This document shows, one piece after another, positions 49,874 through 57,897 of a stretch of 58,797 bases of DNA (position 1 is the stretch's first letter; every line of letters starts with the position of its first letter). Origin of the DNA: a bacterium 1XD21-13. Lineage in GTDB: Bacteria; Bacillota; Clostridia; Lachnospirales; Lachnospiraceae. The position numbers were made by a program, and so were the translations under genes. Where the stretch lies: the NCBI GenBank assembly GCA_009917555.1, contig QZDX01000023.1, positions 1-58,797 on the forward strand. Direction: 5' to 3'. The notes beneath the pieces were generated by a model, which did not search any database, had not been told where the DNA came from, and was given only the letters and a program-made list of their open reading frames with translations.

Positions 49874-52800
49874 TTAATTTACCGCCTGGCTCCCTGTCCA
49901 GCTGCTGTTGTTTCGCTCATAATGGTTTCTGACGCCTGCACCTGGCACGAGCTTGTTATCATAGGTATTGAGATATTCTGCCAGCACATTCTCCGTGCCC
50001 GTACCCTCGGAATTTAACTGGATTGTCAGATTTTGCTGTTTATCACCCACGGTCAGCCCATAGCTGCTTCCGCTGTATACTTCCTCTACCGTAATCTTAG
50101 TTCCTACCGGGAATTCACCGATATCAATGGTCTGTGTGCCAGGCGCTTTGAAATCCGCAGTAAATACGTCATTAAATATGACCTCATCCTCCAGGACCGC
50201 CTTCACATCAAACACAAACAGAGCTCCTCCAAGGGTCTCGTTGTAGCTGTCCAGGGTCTTTTTGATCTGCGCCTTACCATACGCCGTATTGGTAATGGTA
50301 TAGGTGATGCCCTGGGCCTCCTTCTGAGGTTCTGAGATCTCACTGGTATAATTTTCTACCGGAATTTCCTTTACAGAATAGGTGTATTTCTTGCCTGCAC
50401 TGTCATACTTGGGAAGCTTCTCAAACTTATAGAACCATTGGTTCCCATCATTCAATGTCTGAGTCTTAAAAGGCTTCTCAGAATTGTCACTTCGCCACAG
50501 CTCGGCGGTGATGTTCTCCGGCCTCCAGCCGTTGGCGTTATTTTGATCGATCCATTTTTTCTTTACCGCAATCTCTAGCTCGCTTTTTTCCGTGTTTGTG
50601 ATGGTGATAATATAGTGCTTCTGCACTACCTTCTTCCATTTTGTATCCTGTTCCATCGGGGAAATCACGGCGTCAAATCCGGTCGCATCGTCCTTATCCT
50701 CCTCCACGGACCATTTTACGGCCTCGCTGTCACCGAGCCTTTCCCATGTGTGCGACCATTTATTGCCTTTGTTAAGCTGTGCTTCCGCATCCGTAAACTC
50801 TGTGGCCAATTCCGGGACAGCCCCATTGAGGGATTTCATCAGGTATACACGGAGGCTCTCAGGCACTTCGTCGTAGTTTGATGTGTCGGCAATTATGTTT
50901 CCGTATATGTCTTTCCAAACCTTATTTACGGTGAGAGACATTTCCTCGGTTCCGACAATCAGAGTGCCGTTGTTGGCGATGGCCGTTCCACAGGCATAAC
51001 CCCAGTTTCCGGTCATCACAACACCGTCAGATTCAGCTATTGCTTTGGCAGTTTCCTTAGCCCCTGCTTCCGGGTTGCCATATACGGAAAAAGTCTTCTC
51101 TATTCCCCATAAATCCAGCTTATTTGATGCTGCTCCAGCTCCTTTTCTCACTGACCAGTTGGCATCGGAACCGCCCAGAACATGGCTGGAAATATAAGCG
51201 TGTGTATTACCTCTTTCTATGGACAAAATATCAGGCGAATCCTCACTATTATTATCTGCAATGAATGCGCCATCCACCGTAAAAATTGCCATACTTCCTG
51301 TATCACAACTATATAAGGCGCAGCGAGATATCGAATTTCCTAATTGATAATTGTCCGTCATATATAAATTTTTCATTTCCAGGGTTGCTCCGCTATACAC
51401 ATGGATGCCTCCCCCGCCGGCAAAATTGCTCTTTAGTGTCTGAGCGTTATTTAAAATATCTGCGCACTCTATCCTTGCATGAGCCTCTCTGTAGAGAAGT
51501 ATTCCTCCGCCCAGACTGACTGCTTTATTGCCTTTGATCAATGTCCGGCTGCCATCCTCTCCTTTGATAATGGACAGGTCTCCTCCATACATATAGATTC
51601 CGCCACCGTCTCCACTCTTAAGGGTTTCATTATTCAGAATACTGCCTCCGGTAAAGTTAAGGTCTGCATATAAAGCATAGATGCCCCCACCGCTTCCGTT
51701 TGCCTGATTTTTCTGGATGATTCCGCCGGACATATTCAAGGTTCCGGAGACCCGGAGACCGCCGCCGCCCAGACCGTTACTGCCTGCGTTGACATTTTTG
51801 CCCGCCTCAATGACTGTATCGCCTTTTATGTTCAATGTGGCTTCCTTTGCAACAAGAACCAAAGCATAATCCGCGTCTACCAGAGCGCCGTTAATCCTGG
51901 TTTTCTCAAATGTGACTTCGTTTCCGCTCTCTATCTGGAATAAGTAATTTCTGTTCTCGTCGCAGCGGGTAAAGGTAATCGTCTCATCATTCAGATATGC
52001 TTCATCCGCCGATGTGAGGGATACCGGAGAGCAGACATAAATCTTCTCTGCCCGCGTCTCTCTTGCATGTTCAACCGCTTCTTTCAGCGTAGCTGCTATA
52101 AAGTCGCTCGTTTTATGTGTGTGTGTTCCCGCCGGATCCAGATAAATCCGTTCAGGTTCCATAACACTATTATAATAGTAATAATCTTTGTGATCTTTTT
52201 TTTGATACTTTGCCAGAGTATAAACAGAACCGGAATCCGTTATGGTATTGCCCTCAGTTTCCTTCTCCAGTTTTGCAAAAACCCCTTCCAGCTTTACGCC
52301 TTTATATGCATACAGATAGATTTCCGCTGAATCGCCGCCGGGAATCACACTCTCATTCTGCGTCTTATTCTTATAGACATACGACGTCTCATCCAGCCTA
52401 AGAGAAGTCGAGCTTGGATTTTTCAGATATACGCCTCCAATAATTTCGGGGTAATCTATGGGGTCGTCAAGACCCTCGCCCTTTGCGGTATTTTCTTTTA
52501 TGATGCTCTCACCGATAATATGGACGGTCTTGGACTTGGCAAAAATACCTCCAGCCGTATATCCGGCTGTATTGTTCCAAATGTTGCAGTCCACAATCTC
52601 CACTTTAGTATTTGACGTAGAGGTGTAGTCAAATATAGCTCCACCCACTTTGCTGGCCGTATTCCTTTCTGCCGTAACTTTGGATAGCAGCAGCGATTGA
52701 CCCAATGCCATATCAGTATAGACTGCACCGCCCTGTACCGCCTGATTGCCTTCCAGGGTGGTATCCTGGATATTAGTAACACATTTATAGGATGAACTGT

Positions 52801-54697
52801 TGGACCTAACAAATAATCCGCCTCCGTTTCCGGCGCCCGTGCTGTTTGCTAAGAATTGTGTCCCGCTTATCGTTGTTATCCCATTGTTTATATAAACTGC
52901 TCCGCCATCTATTGTCGACTGATTCTTTGAAAAGGCTGATTCTGTTATAGTGAGCGTTCCTACATTTTTAGAATTGCTGGCGAAATAAATCGCACCGCCA
53001 TTTTTTTTGCTTGTATTTCCTGTAAACTCACATTTATCTACTATTAAAGAAACCACTCTGTTGTTACTGCCATAGAGACAAATTGCCCCTCCACCGTTGC
53101 TGCCACCGTTTCCCCCCTCATTGTTTAAGAAACGACAGTTTGAAAAAGAGGCGGAACAGGAATAAGATCCACCATTTAAGTAAACTGCACCGCTTTTGGC
53201 ACCGATATTTCCTTCAAAAGTGCAATTCTCCGCAGTCAGATTGCCATCTTTGATATAGATTGCACCGCCGTCTATACTGGCACGCCCACTGGTGAACGTC
53301 GAATCCACCATCGTTACAGTAAAACCGGAAGCAGAGGAGGCAACTGCATAGATAAGCCCTCCGTTACCGCTCTTGGTCTCATTCCCCTGCAGGTTCAGAT
53401 TGATGATCTCCAACGTACAGTTATTTTTTCTGTCTGCGGTAACAATCCTCTTTCCGCTTACTGCCTGCAGCGTACCACCTTTTTCCCCTCCGGTCAGTGT
53501 CAATTCCACACCATTTGTCGAGAACGTAATCATATCACTGCTTTTCCCTGTCCAGGTGTATCCATTGACATCTATGGTAAAATTTACAGCCTTGGAAAGT
53601 TTTATATCTTCCTCAACATCTTTCTGCAAAACAATGGTTTCCCCACTCTTCACCGCTTTCACAGCATTTGTGAGAGTGTCATAGGATTTGTCATCAATCG
53701 TGGCCACGCCACTACCCGCCAGCGTCATGCTGTAGTAGGAGAAATGGCCGGTTTCCATAATTACATCCTCACCGTCCACAAAGGTATCTATGGACTCCGC
53801 CACATTTTCCTCCGTATCAAGGTGATGAATCTGTACTCCCTTCTCTTCCCCGTTTAATACCTGGCTGAAGGTAACCCTTACCTCTTTTACCGGCTGCACC
53901 TCATTGCCGTTCTCATCAAGGAGGCAGATATCAAAGATCCTCTGCTCCAGGATCACTTCGTCCTCTGTCTCGCCGGCCAGCAGCCCCAAAGCCGCCTCAT
54001 AATCTGCGTCGTCTTCATGAAGCTCCTCCGCCCGCATGGTAAGGGTTCCCTCCGGAAATGCATCCGCAGGGCCGGTCATGGTAATCACCAGGCCGTCCGA
54101 CAATGTGACGCTGTATTCTCTGTCGCCCTCTATAACATTCGAAGGCGTAGCCTCCGGCATGTCTGACGGGGTAGCTATTTCTTCCACTTCCTCCGGAATC
54201 TCATTTTCTTCTATCTCTTCCTCCGGAAGCTCTTCGCCTTCCACGTCCGCCTCAGGAAGCTTTACATCCTCCTCATTGTCCCCGGCAGGCTGTGTCTCAG
54301 GAATATCCTCCGCTTTGTTTTCCTCCTCCGGCACTTCCTCGCTCTGACTGCGCTCGTAGCATTCGGGACCGTGGCTGTGCTCCTCAAGCGTACACGTCAG
54401 AACGCTTGTTGACCCATAGCACTCATCCGTATGGGTATGCTCCTCCGCACTTTCCTCCAAGCCGCAGATAAGTTCCGACTGCTCCGTAAAGCAGCTCTCA
54501 TCATGTACATGCTCCTCTTTCCCACAGCTTAAAGATGCTTCCACCTCCAGGGTATGAGCAGGCGTCACCGCCACAAAGACCGTGGCAGATACAACCGCCG
54601 CAATCAGCACCATGGAAATTGCTGTTTTCTGCAAACGCTCCCGTCTGCTTCGTTCCTCAAAAAATTTTACCCATGTCTTTCGGATTAAATCTTTCAT
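49874..54697 (-). CDS. Giant secreted adhesin: beta-helix plus Cna-B domains
   Basis: 1607 residues. N-terminal signal/anchor (about 25-50). Three His/Cys repeats (CGKEEHVHDESC, EEHTHTDECY, EEHSHGPECY; about 57-115), probably metal-binding. An acidic linker (about 118-195) and a beta domain lead to a long right-handed beta-helix (about 340-1200) of GGAIYxxxG / NxAxxxGGA-type turns, like polymorphic outer-membrane proteins. C-terminal Cna-B-type modules (about 1240-1480) and a further prealbumin-like module to about 1590. It ends NNSSWTGSQAVN with no LPXTG or membrane helix, so the mode of attachment is unclear. Likely the main adhesin of the operon. Confidence 0.8.
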   Translation of the reverse strand: MKDLIRKTWVKFFEERSRRERLQKTAISMVLIAAVVSATVFVAVTPAHTLEVEASLSCGKEEHVHDESCFTEQSELICGLEESAEEHTHTDECYGSTSVLTCTLEEHSHGPECYERSQSEEVPEEENKAEDIPETQPAGDNEEDVKLPEADVEGEELPEEEIEENEIPEEVEEIATPSDMPEATPSNVIEGDREYSVTLSDGLVITMTGPADAFPEGTLTMRAEELHEDDADYEAALGLLAGETEDEVILEQRIFDICLLDENGNEVQPVKEVRVTFSQVLNGEEKGVQIHHLDTEENVAESIDTFVDGEDVIMETGHFSYYSMTLAGSGVATIDDKSYDTLTNAVKAVKSGETIVLQKDVEEDIKLSKAVNFTIDVNGYTWTGKSSDMITFSTNGVELTLTGGEKGGTLQAVSGKRIVTADRKNNCTLEIINLNLQGNETKSGNGGLIYAVASSASGFTVTMVDSTFTSGRASIDGGAIYIKDGNLTAENCTFEGNIGAKSGAVYLNGGSYSCSASFSNCRFLNNEGGNGGSNGGGAICLYGSNNRVVSLIVDKCEFTGNTSKKNGGAIYFASNSKNVGTLTITESAFSKNQSTIDGGAVYINNGITTISGTQFLANSTGAGNGGGLFVRSNSSSYKCVTNIQDTTLEGNQAVQGGAVYTDMALGQSLLLSKVTAERNTASKVGGAIFDYTSTSNTKVEIVDCNIWNNTAGYTAGGIFAKSKTVHIIGESIIKENTAKGEGLDDPIDYPEIIGGVYLKNPSSTSLRLDETSYVYKNKTQNESVIPGGDSAEIYLYAYKGVKLEGVFAKLEKETEGNTITDSGSVYTLAKYQKKDHKDYYYYNSVMEPERIYLDPAGTHTHKTSDFIAATLKEAVEHARETRAEKIYVCSPVSLTSADEAYLNDETITFTRCDENRNYLFQIESGNEVTFEKTRINGALVDADYALVLVAKEATLNIKGDTVIEAGKNVNAGSNGLGGGGLRVSGTLNMSGGIIQKNQANGSGGGIYALYADLNFTGGSILNNETLKSGDGGGIYMYGGDLSIIKGEDGSRTLIKGNKAVSLGGGILLYREAHARIECADILNNAQTLKSNFAGGGGIHVYSGATLEMKNLYMTDNYQLGNSISRCALYSCDTGSMAIFTVDGAFIADNNSEDSPDILSIERGNTHAYISSHVLGGSDANWSVRKGAGAASNKLDLWGIEKTFSVYGNPEAGAKETAKAIAESDGVVMTGNWGYACGTAIANNGTLIVGTEEMSLTVNKVWKDIYGNIIADTSNYDEVPESLRVYLMKSLNGAVPELATEFTDAEAQLNKGNKWSHTWERLGDSEAVKWSVEEDKDDATGFDAVISPMEQDTKWKKVVQKHYIITITNTEKSELEIAVKKKWIDQNNANGWRPENITAELWRSDNSEKPFKTQTLNDGNQWFYKFEKLPKYDSAGKKYTYSVKEIPVENYTSEISEPQKEAQGITYTITNTAYGKAQIKKTLDSYNETLGGALFVFDVKAVLEDEVIFNDVFTADFKAPGTQTIDIGEFPVGTKITVEEVYSGSSYGLTVGDKQQNLTIQLNSEGTGTENVLAEYLNTYDNKLVPGAGVRNHYERNNSSWTGSQAVN

Positions 54698-54730
54698 CGG
54701 AACACCTCCTTTATGTTTTTTGGTATATGT

Positions 54731-55336
54731 TTATGGAATCGAGCCCATGTCCTCCAAGGGCCAGACTCGAAATATCAGTTTTCCTATAATCTGCGCCTGG
54801 GAAACGCAGTCAATCCTGCTGCTTCGACTGTCCTCCGAAACCCTGCGGTTGTCACCCATGACAAACACCTTTCCGTTCGGAACCCGGCAGGGAAGCTCAA
54901 TGCTGCATTCTCCCAATGCTTTTTCCTCCAGATAGGGCTCCTGTAGGAGTACGCCGTCTATATACACATCCCCGTCACGGTTGATATCCACCCATTCCCC
55001 CGAAAGCCCTATCACACGTTTTATCAGAATCTTGTCGCTGTGATAGAACGCTATCAGGTCTCCTCTTGTGAAATCCGCTCCCCGCATCGAGATAATCACG
55101 TCTCCCTTTCGCAGTACAGGCCGCATGCTGACGCCGTCTACCTGGAGCACCGGAAACAGCATCTCAGCCGCAAGAGCCAGCACGCATGCCGCGACAATCA
55201 GGATAGCGACCATTTTTCCAAGCTCGCCCCGATAGCGCATTTTCCGCTCTTCCCTTTCAAGCTCTGCCTCAAGCTCTGAAAGTGTCGGCAATTCAATGCT
55301 CTCCTCTTCCTTCTTCATACCGTTCCAGAAATTCAT
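54731..55336 (-). CDS. Type I signal peptidase (Ser/Lys)
   Basis: 201 residues from ATG 55336 (GAGGAG seven bases upstream). Cytoplasmic acidic start, one helix (about 43-62), then catalytic Ser in GVSMRPVLRKGD (about 70) and Lys in KILIKRVIGLSGE (about 107-112), then VMGDNRRVSEDSRS. It processes Sec-exported proteins. A private copy within the adhesin operon, as in some pilus clusters. Its start lies inside the AP2 gene (44-base overlap). Confidence 0.92.
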   Translation of the reverse strand: MNFWNGMKKEEESIELPTLSELEAELEREERKMRYRGELGKMVAILIVAACVLALAAEMLFPVLQVDGVSMRPVLRKGDVIISMRGADFTRGDLIAFYHSDKILIKRVIGLSGEWVDINRDGDVYIDGVLLQEPYLEEKALGECSIELPCRVPNGKVFVMGDNRRVSEDSRSSRIDCVSQAQIIGKLIFRVWPLEDMGSIP

Positions 55337-56111
55337 CGTAGATCTCCTCTCCCCGCTGCCTGGCCTTTACCGCGTCCGGGAGCCGGTCAAAAGAGCCCAG
55401 ATACCGGGTTCTTCCCTGAAATGTAATCTGAGCTATCCACAATCTTCGTTTTTTATCAAAATATACTCCGTTGTATCCGCTGGTATTGGATTTTATCAAC
55501 CGTCCTCTCTTAATCGCCTTCAGCTTGGTGACGGAGGTTCCCTCCCTCAGCCCCAGATTATCTTTGTAAACGACAGCCCGAAGGCAGCCGCAGCTTTTCG
55601 TTTTTCCTGACTGAAGCCGTGTCTGTCCCACTACTACCTCCTGCCCGCAGGCACAGCGGCATTTCCACTGATGCATCCCGGCCGATTTTCCGGCATATTC
55701 GGTAACAGTCAGCCAGCCAAATTTTTTTCCTATAAAATTCTTAACCGGCGGATGGCTGAGGCATCCACAGCTTTTCTTATAGCCTGCCGTCAGCTGTCCC
55801 AGTTCTGCGCGCACCTCTTTTCCGCAGTCACATCTGCAGAGCCATACAACGCTTCCACGCTGTCCCCGCTCCTCTGTCGGGCGGACTGCCGTCAGCCGCC
55901 CAAAGCGTATCCCCGAGATATCACGCTGCCCTGGTCCTACCGCAGAACCGCATCCGCAGTCCTTTACACTCCCCCTTTGAAGGCAGCGGGTGTCCAGTAG
56001 GATTTCCCCTCCGCACGCGCAGCGACATTTCCAGACTATGTATCCTGCCTTTCTCTGATCTGTCATCTCTTCCACAGTCAGACTGCCGACTCTGGTTCCA
56101 ATTCCTATCAC
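55293..56111 (-). CDS. AP2-domain DNA-binding protein with three CxCxC repeats
   Basis: 272 residues, GTG start with AGGAG seven bases upstream; the frame is open 21 bases more to another GTG but without SD. Three units of about 50 residues each: WKCRCACGGE...DCGCG, WLCRCDCGKE...SCGCL and WKCRCACGQE...SCGCL, each preceded by a G-x-L-T-V strand; they look like small zinc-binding modules. Then an AP2 domain (about 210-250, YNGVYFDKKRRLWIAQITFQ, RYLGSFDRLPDAVKAR). This type of repeat is common in phage and mobile-element proteins. First gene of the surface operon, so a regulator of it is inferred. Only 44 bp from the left inverted repeat. Confidence 0.8.
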   Translation of the reverse strand: MIGIGTRVGSLTVEEMTDQRKAGYIVWKCRCACGGEILLDTRCLQRGSVKDCGCGSAVGPGQRDISGIRFGRLTAVRPTEERGQRGSVVWLCRCDCGKEVRAELGQLTAGYKKSCGCLSHPPVKNFIGKKFGWLTVTEYAGKSAGMHQWKCRCACGQEVVVGQTRLQSGKTKSCGCLRAVVYKDNLGLREGTSVTKLKAIKRGRLIKSNTSGYNGVYFDKKRRLWIAQITFQGRTRYLGSFDRLPDAVKARQRGEEIYDEFLERYEEGRGEH

Positions 56112-56155
56112 AGAACAACTCCTGCCTCTCACGTTTGATACAGATATTACCGGAT

Positions 56156-56183
56156 ATGACGCAGAAGATTATATTCTGCGACA
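56156..56183 (+). repeat. Left inverted repeat / recombination site
   Basis: Arms GaCGCAGAA and TTCTGCGAC with spacer GATTATA on the plus strand. One mismatch (A for T, position 56159) lies on the outer side. The bases to the right, inside the segment, are ATTTTTT (56183-56189). Confidence 0.85.
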
Positions 56184-56246
56184 TTTTTTAGGCCATTTAT
56201 AGAGAGACAAGGGATAAAATAGCATATCCTCTGACAATATGGAGTT

Positions 56247-57209
56247 TTAAAAACAAATAGTGATTTTTAAACGGCTCATATTTTCCCGTTTTTGTTCCAG
56301 ATTTGGATGAACATATTGATTTAGAGTGACACTGATATTAGAATGGCCCAAAATTTCGCTTAAGGTCTTGGCATCGAATCCGGCCTCTATGCAGCGAGTG
56401 GCAAAGGTATGCCTCAGTGTGTGGAAATGAACCCCCTGAATATGACATTCTTCTGTATATTCCTTCAAACGACGCTGAAGCTTTCGAGGCTCCATGCAAC
56501 GATGTGTACCCGTAAGGACAAATGCCTTGGAATCCAAAGGAGCAAAACGTGAACACAGTGTGCTTAAATCGGGCATCAGGGGAATTGTACGGCAGGAGCT
56601 GTCTGTCTTGGGGCTTCCTATTACAACCTCTGTCTTTACATAGCTCCCTGTATCCGGGATTTGAATTCTCTGGACGGTTCTGCACACGGAAAGCGTATCG
56701 GTTTTCAGGGAAATGTCGCTCCACCTGAGCGCACATACCTCTCCGATCCGAAGTCCGGTGCGGAGAGCCAGATATACGCCAAATTTGCAGAGATCCATCT
56801 CATTTGCCAGAAAGCGCATGAGCTTCATTTCCTCTTCCTCATTTAAAACCCGCACGTTTTTTTTCTGTCCTTTCGGGTAAATAATCTCAAGATCTGAAAT
56901 CTGTTGTCCGCTTCGTTTTTTTGCATACAAAAAAGCAGATTGAAATAATGCCAGAATATTCCGCGCGGTTTTTGCTGAGAGCTGCTTTTCATACAACAGC
57001 ACCTGTGTAAAGCTGTCAACGTCCTCAGAAGTAATCTCTGAAAGCCGTCTGCTTCCAAAAAAAGGCTTAATATGATTCTCTATGTCTGCCTTATACCTGG
57101 CCCTGCTGGACACCTTGAGCCGGCTGCTATTTGCGGCAATCCAGTTATCACAGTACTGGGCAAAGGTATATCCGTCCCCTTGTTTAAAATTTTCTTTTTT
57201 TCCTGTCAT
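56247..57209 (-). CDS. Tyrosine-type site-specific recombinase
   Basis: 320 residues. N-terminal SAM-like DNA-binding domain (about 15-105, FAQYCDNWIAANSSRLKVSS), then the catalytic domain with Arg in LRTGLRIGEVCALRW (about 170), HTLRHTFATRC (HxxR), ILGHSNISVTLNQYVHP (His and the nucleophilic Tyr). All catalytic residues are present. GGAGG lies ten bases before ATG. It lies between the inverted repeats and is therefore the predicted switch enzyme. In this orientation it is co-directional with the upstream 93-residue gene and the adhesin operon. Confidence 0.93.
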   Translation of the reverse strand: MTGKKENFKQGDGYTFAQYCDNWIAANSSRLKVSSRARYKADIENHIKPFFGSRRLSEITSEDVDSFTQVLLYEKQLSAKTARNILALFQSAFLYAKKRSGQQISDLEIIYPKGQKKNVRVLNEEEEMKLMRFLANEMDLCKFGVYLALRTGLRIGEVCALRWSDISLKTDTLSVCRTVQRIQIPDTGSYVKTEVVIGSPKTDSSCRTIPLMPDLSTLCSRFAPLDSKAFVLTGTHRCMEPRKLQRRLKEYTEECHIQGVHFHTLRHTFATRCIEAGFDAKTLSEILGHSNISVTLNQYVHPNLEQKRENMSRLKITICF

Positions 57210-57335
57210 AATAATAGCACCTCCGTTTTTTTCTAAGTTTACTCAAATATGAAGGTTATTTCATGATGGAAAATCAAAATTTTAAAAACTTTGAAAAATT
57301 AGCTGAATAGCCCTTGAAAAATATAAGAAAACCAG

Positions 57336-57364
57336 TTGCGAAACACAAGTGATAAGAGTATAAT
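57336..57364 (+). promoter_or_regulatory. Strong outward-facing promoter inside the invertible segment
   Basis: TTGCGA (57336-57341) and TATAAT (57359-57364) with a 17-base spacer, reading right. Predicted start near 57371, 21 bases before the right inverted repeat. No plus-strand gene lies downstream in this orientation. Confidence 0.78.
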
Positions 57365-57391
57365 AGCATCAACAGCAGGTATGGCCGGTCG

Positions 57392-57419
57392 TGTCGCAGA
57401 ATATAATCTTCTGCGACAT
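57392..57419 (-). repeat. Right inverted repeat / recombination site
   Basis: Inverted copy of the left site; on the plus strand GTCGCAGAA, TATAATC, TTCTGCGAC. Outside it on the right comes the T-rich ATTTTTGTTTTT (57418-57429), so in the present orientation the promoter at 57336 runs into a hairpin plus T-run. Confidence 0.85.
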
Positions 57420-57456
57420 TTTTGTTTTTAACCGCCCCTTCTGTTGTCTTTCGATC

Positions 57457-57738
57457 TTAACCTAAAAATTCTGTCAAGACCTCCTTTAAAACCTGCTCCT
57501 CCGATTTGTTTAAGGAGCTCATCTGCTTTGGCTCCTCCTTTTTCTCACGCCTGGCCTCCTGCCGGGTCTCTGACTGAAAATTAGGGTAAACCTCATTGTT
57601 TCTCCCTCCAAAGCTGCTCCTTAGCTGCTCCCTCCGGCTCTCCTTCATAATTGCCGAAAGGGCCCGAATATCCGCCCGGATACACAGGAGCAGTATCATA
57701 ATCGCCGCCCATCCTATTGTCAAACCAATTTCAAACAT
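57457..57738 (-). CDS. Small membrane protein of unknown function
   Basis: 93 residues. One N-terminal helix (about 3-22, IGLTIGWAAIMILLLCIRAD) and a charged Lys/Glu/Gln-rich cytoplasmic tail with a coiled-coil-like end (SLNKSEEQVLKEVLTEFLG). SD AGGGGGA six bases before ATG, own promoter upstream. Not recognised as a family. Read-through from it would enter the invertible segment and reach the recombinase. Confidence 0.65.
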   Translation of the reverse strand: MFEIGLTIGWAAIMILLLCIRADIRALSAIMKESRREQLRSSFGGRNNEVYPNFQSETRQEARREKKEEPKQMSSLNKSEEQVLKEVLTEFLG

Positions 57739-57799
57739 CCGTATTCCCCCTGCCTGTCCTATTTTTACGGTTCTAATCTGGTAATTTCTGTATATTTAT

Positions 57800-57828
57800 A
57801 TTATACCGGCATAGGCTAAGGATGGAAA
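57800..57828 (-). promoter_or_regulatory. Promoter of the small membrane protein gene
   Basis: Minus strand TTTCCA (57823-57828) and TATAAT (57800-57805), 17-base spacer. Good -10, weak -35. Confidence 0.55.
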
Positions 57829-57837
57829 TAACGGTTT

Positions 57838-57879
57838 AGCGCCAGGCTTCGACATTCCTCTCCGCCTGGCGCTTTTTTT
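57838..57879 (+). terminator. Plus-strand terminator with no plus-strand gene before it
   Basis: Perfect stem AGCGCCAGGC (57838-57847) / GCCTGGCGCT (57864-57873), then seven T's on the plus strand; the minus strand side after the stem is AAACCG, not a U-run. The nearest rightward transcript is the one predicted from the invertible promoter at 57336. It may also assist mtnN termination as a plain hairpin. Confidence 0.8.
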
Positions 57880-57897
57880 CGTCTCTTTTTCTATTTT

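Larger units (their letters stand above)
56156..57419. mobile_element. Predicted invertible segment (promoter switch) with its own recombinase
   Basis: A 1.26-kb segment bounded by 28-bp inverted repeats (56156-56183 and 57392-57419, one mismatch). Contents: tyrosine recombinase gene and an outward promoter at the right end. Each repeat is itself two 9-bp arms, GTCGCAGAA and TTCTGCGAC, around an asymmetric 7-base spacer (GATTATA in one orientation), the layout of tyrosine-recombinase core sites. Opposite spacer orientation predicts inversion, not excision. In this sequence the promoter faces away from the AP2-adhesin operon. Confidence 0.85.

Noticed and set aside
51400-53300. Apparent short repeats in the adhesin gene that could suggest CRISPR-like DNA
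   Set aside because: They are degenerate in-frame beta-helix turns (GGAIY-type) without regular spacing or identical repeats.
56156-57419. Interpretation of the recombinase and repeats as an integrated phage or ICE remnant
   Set aside because: The flanking repeats are inverted, not direct, no other mobile genes are present, and the segment holds just a recombinase and a promoter, which fits a DNA inversion switch better.
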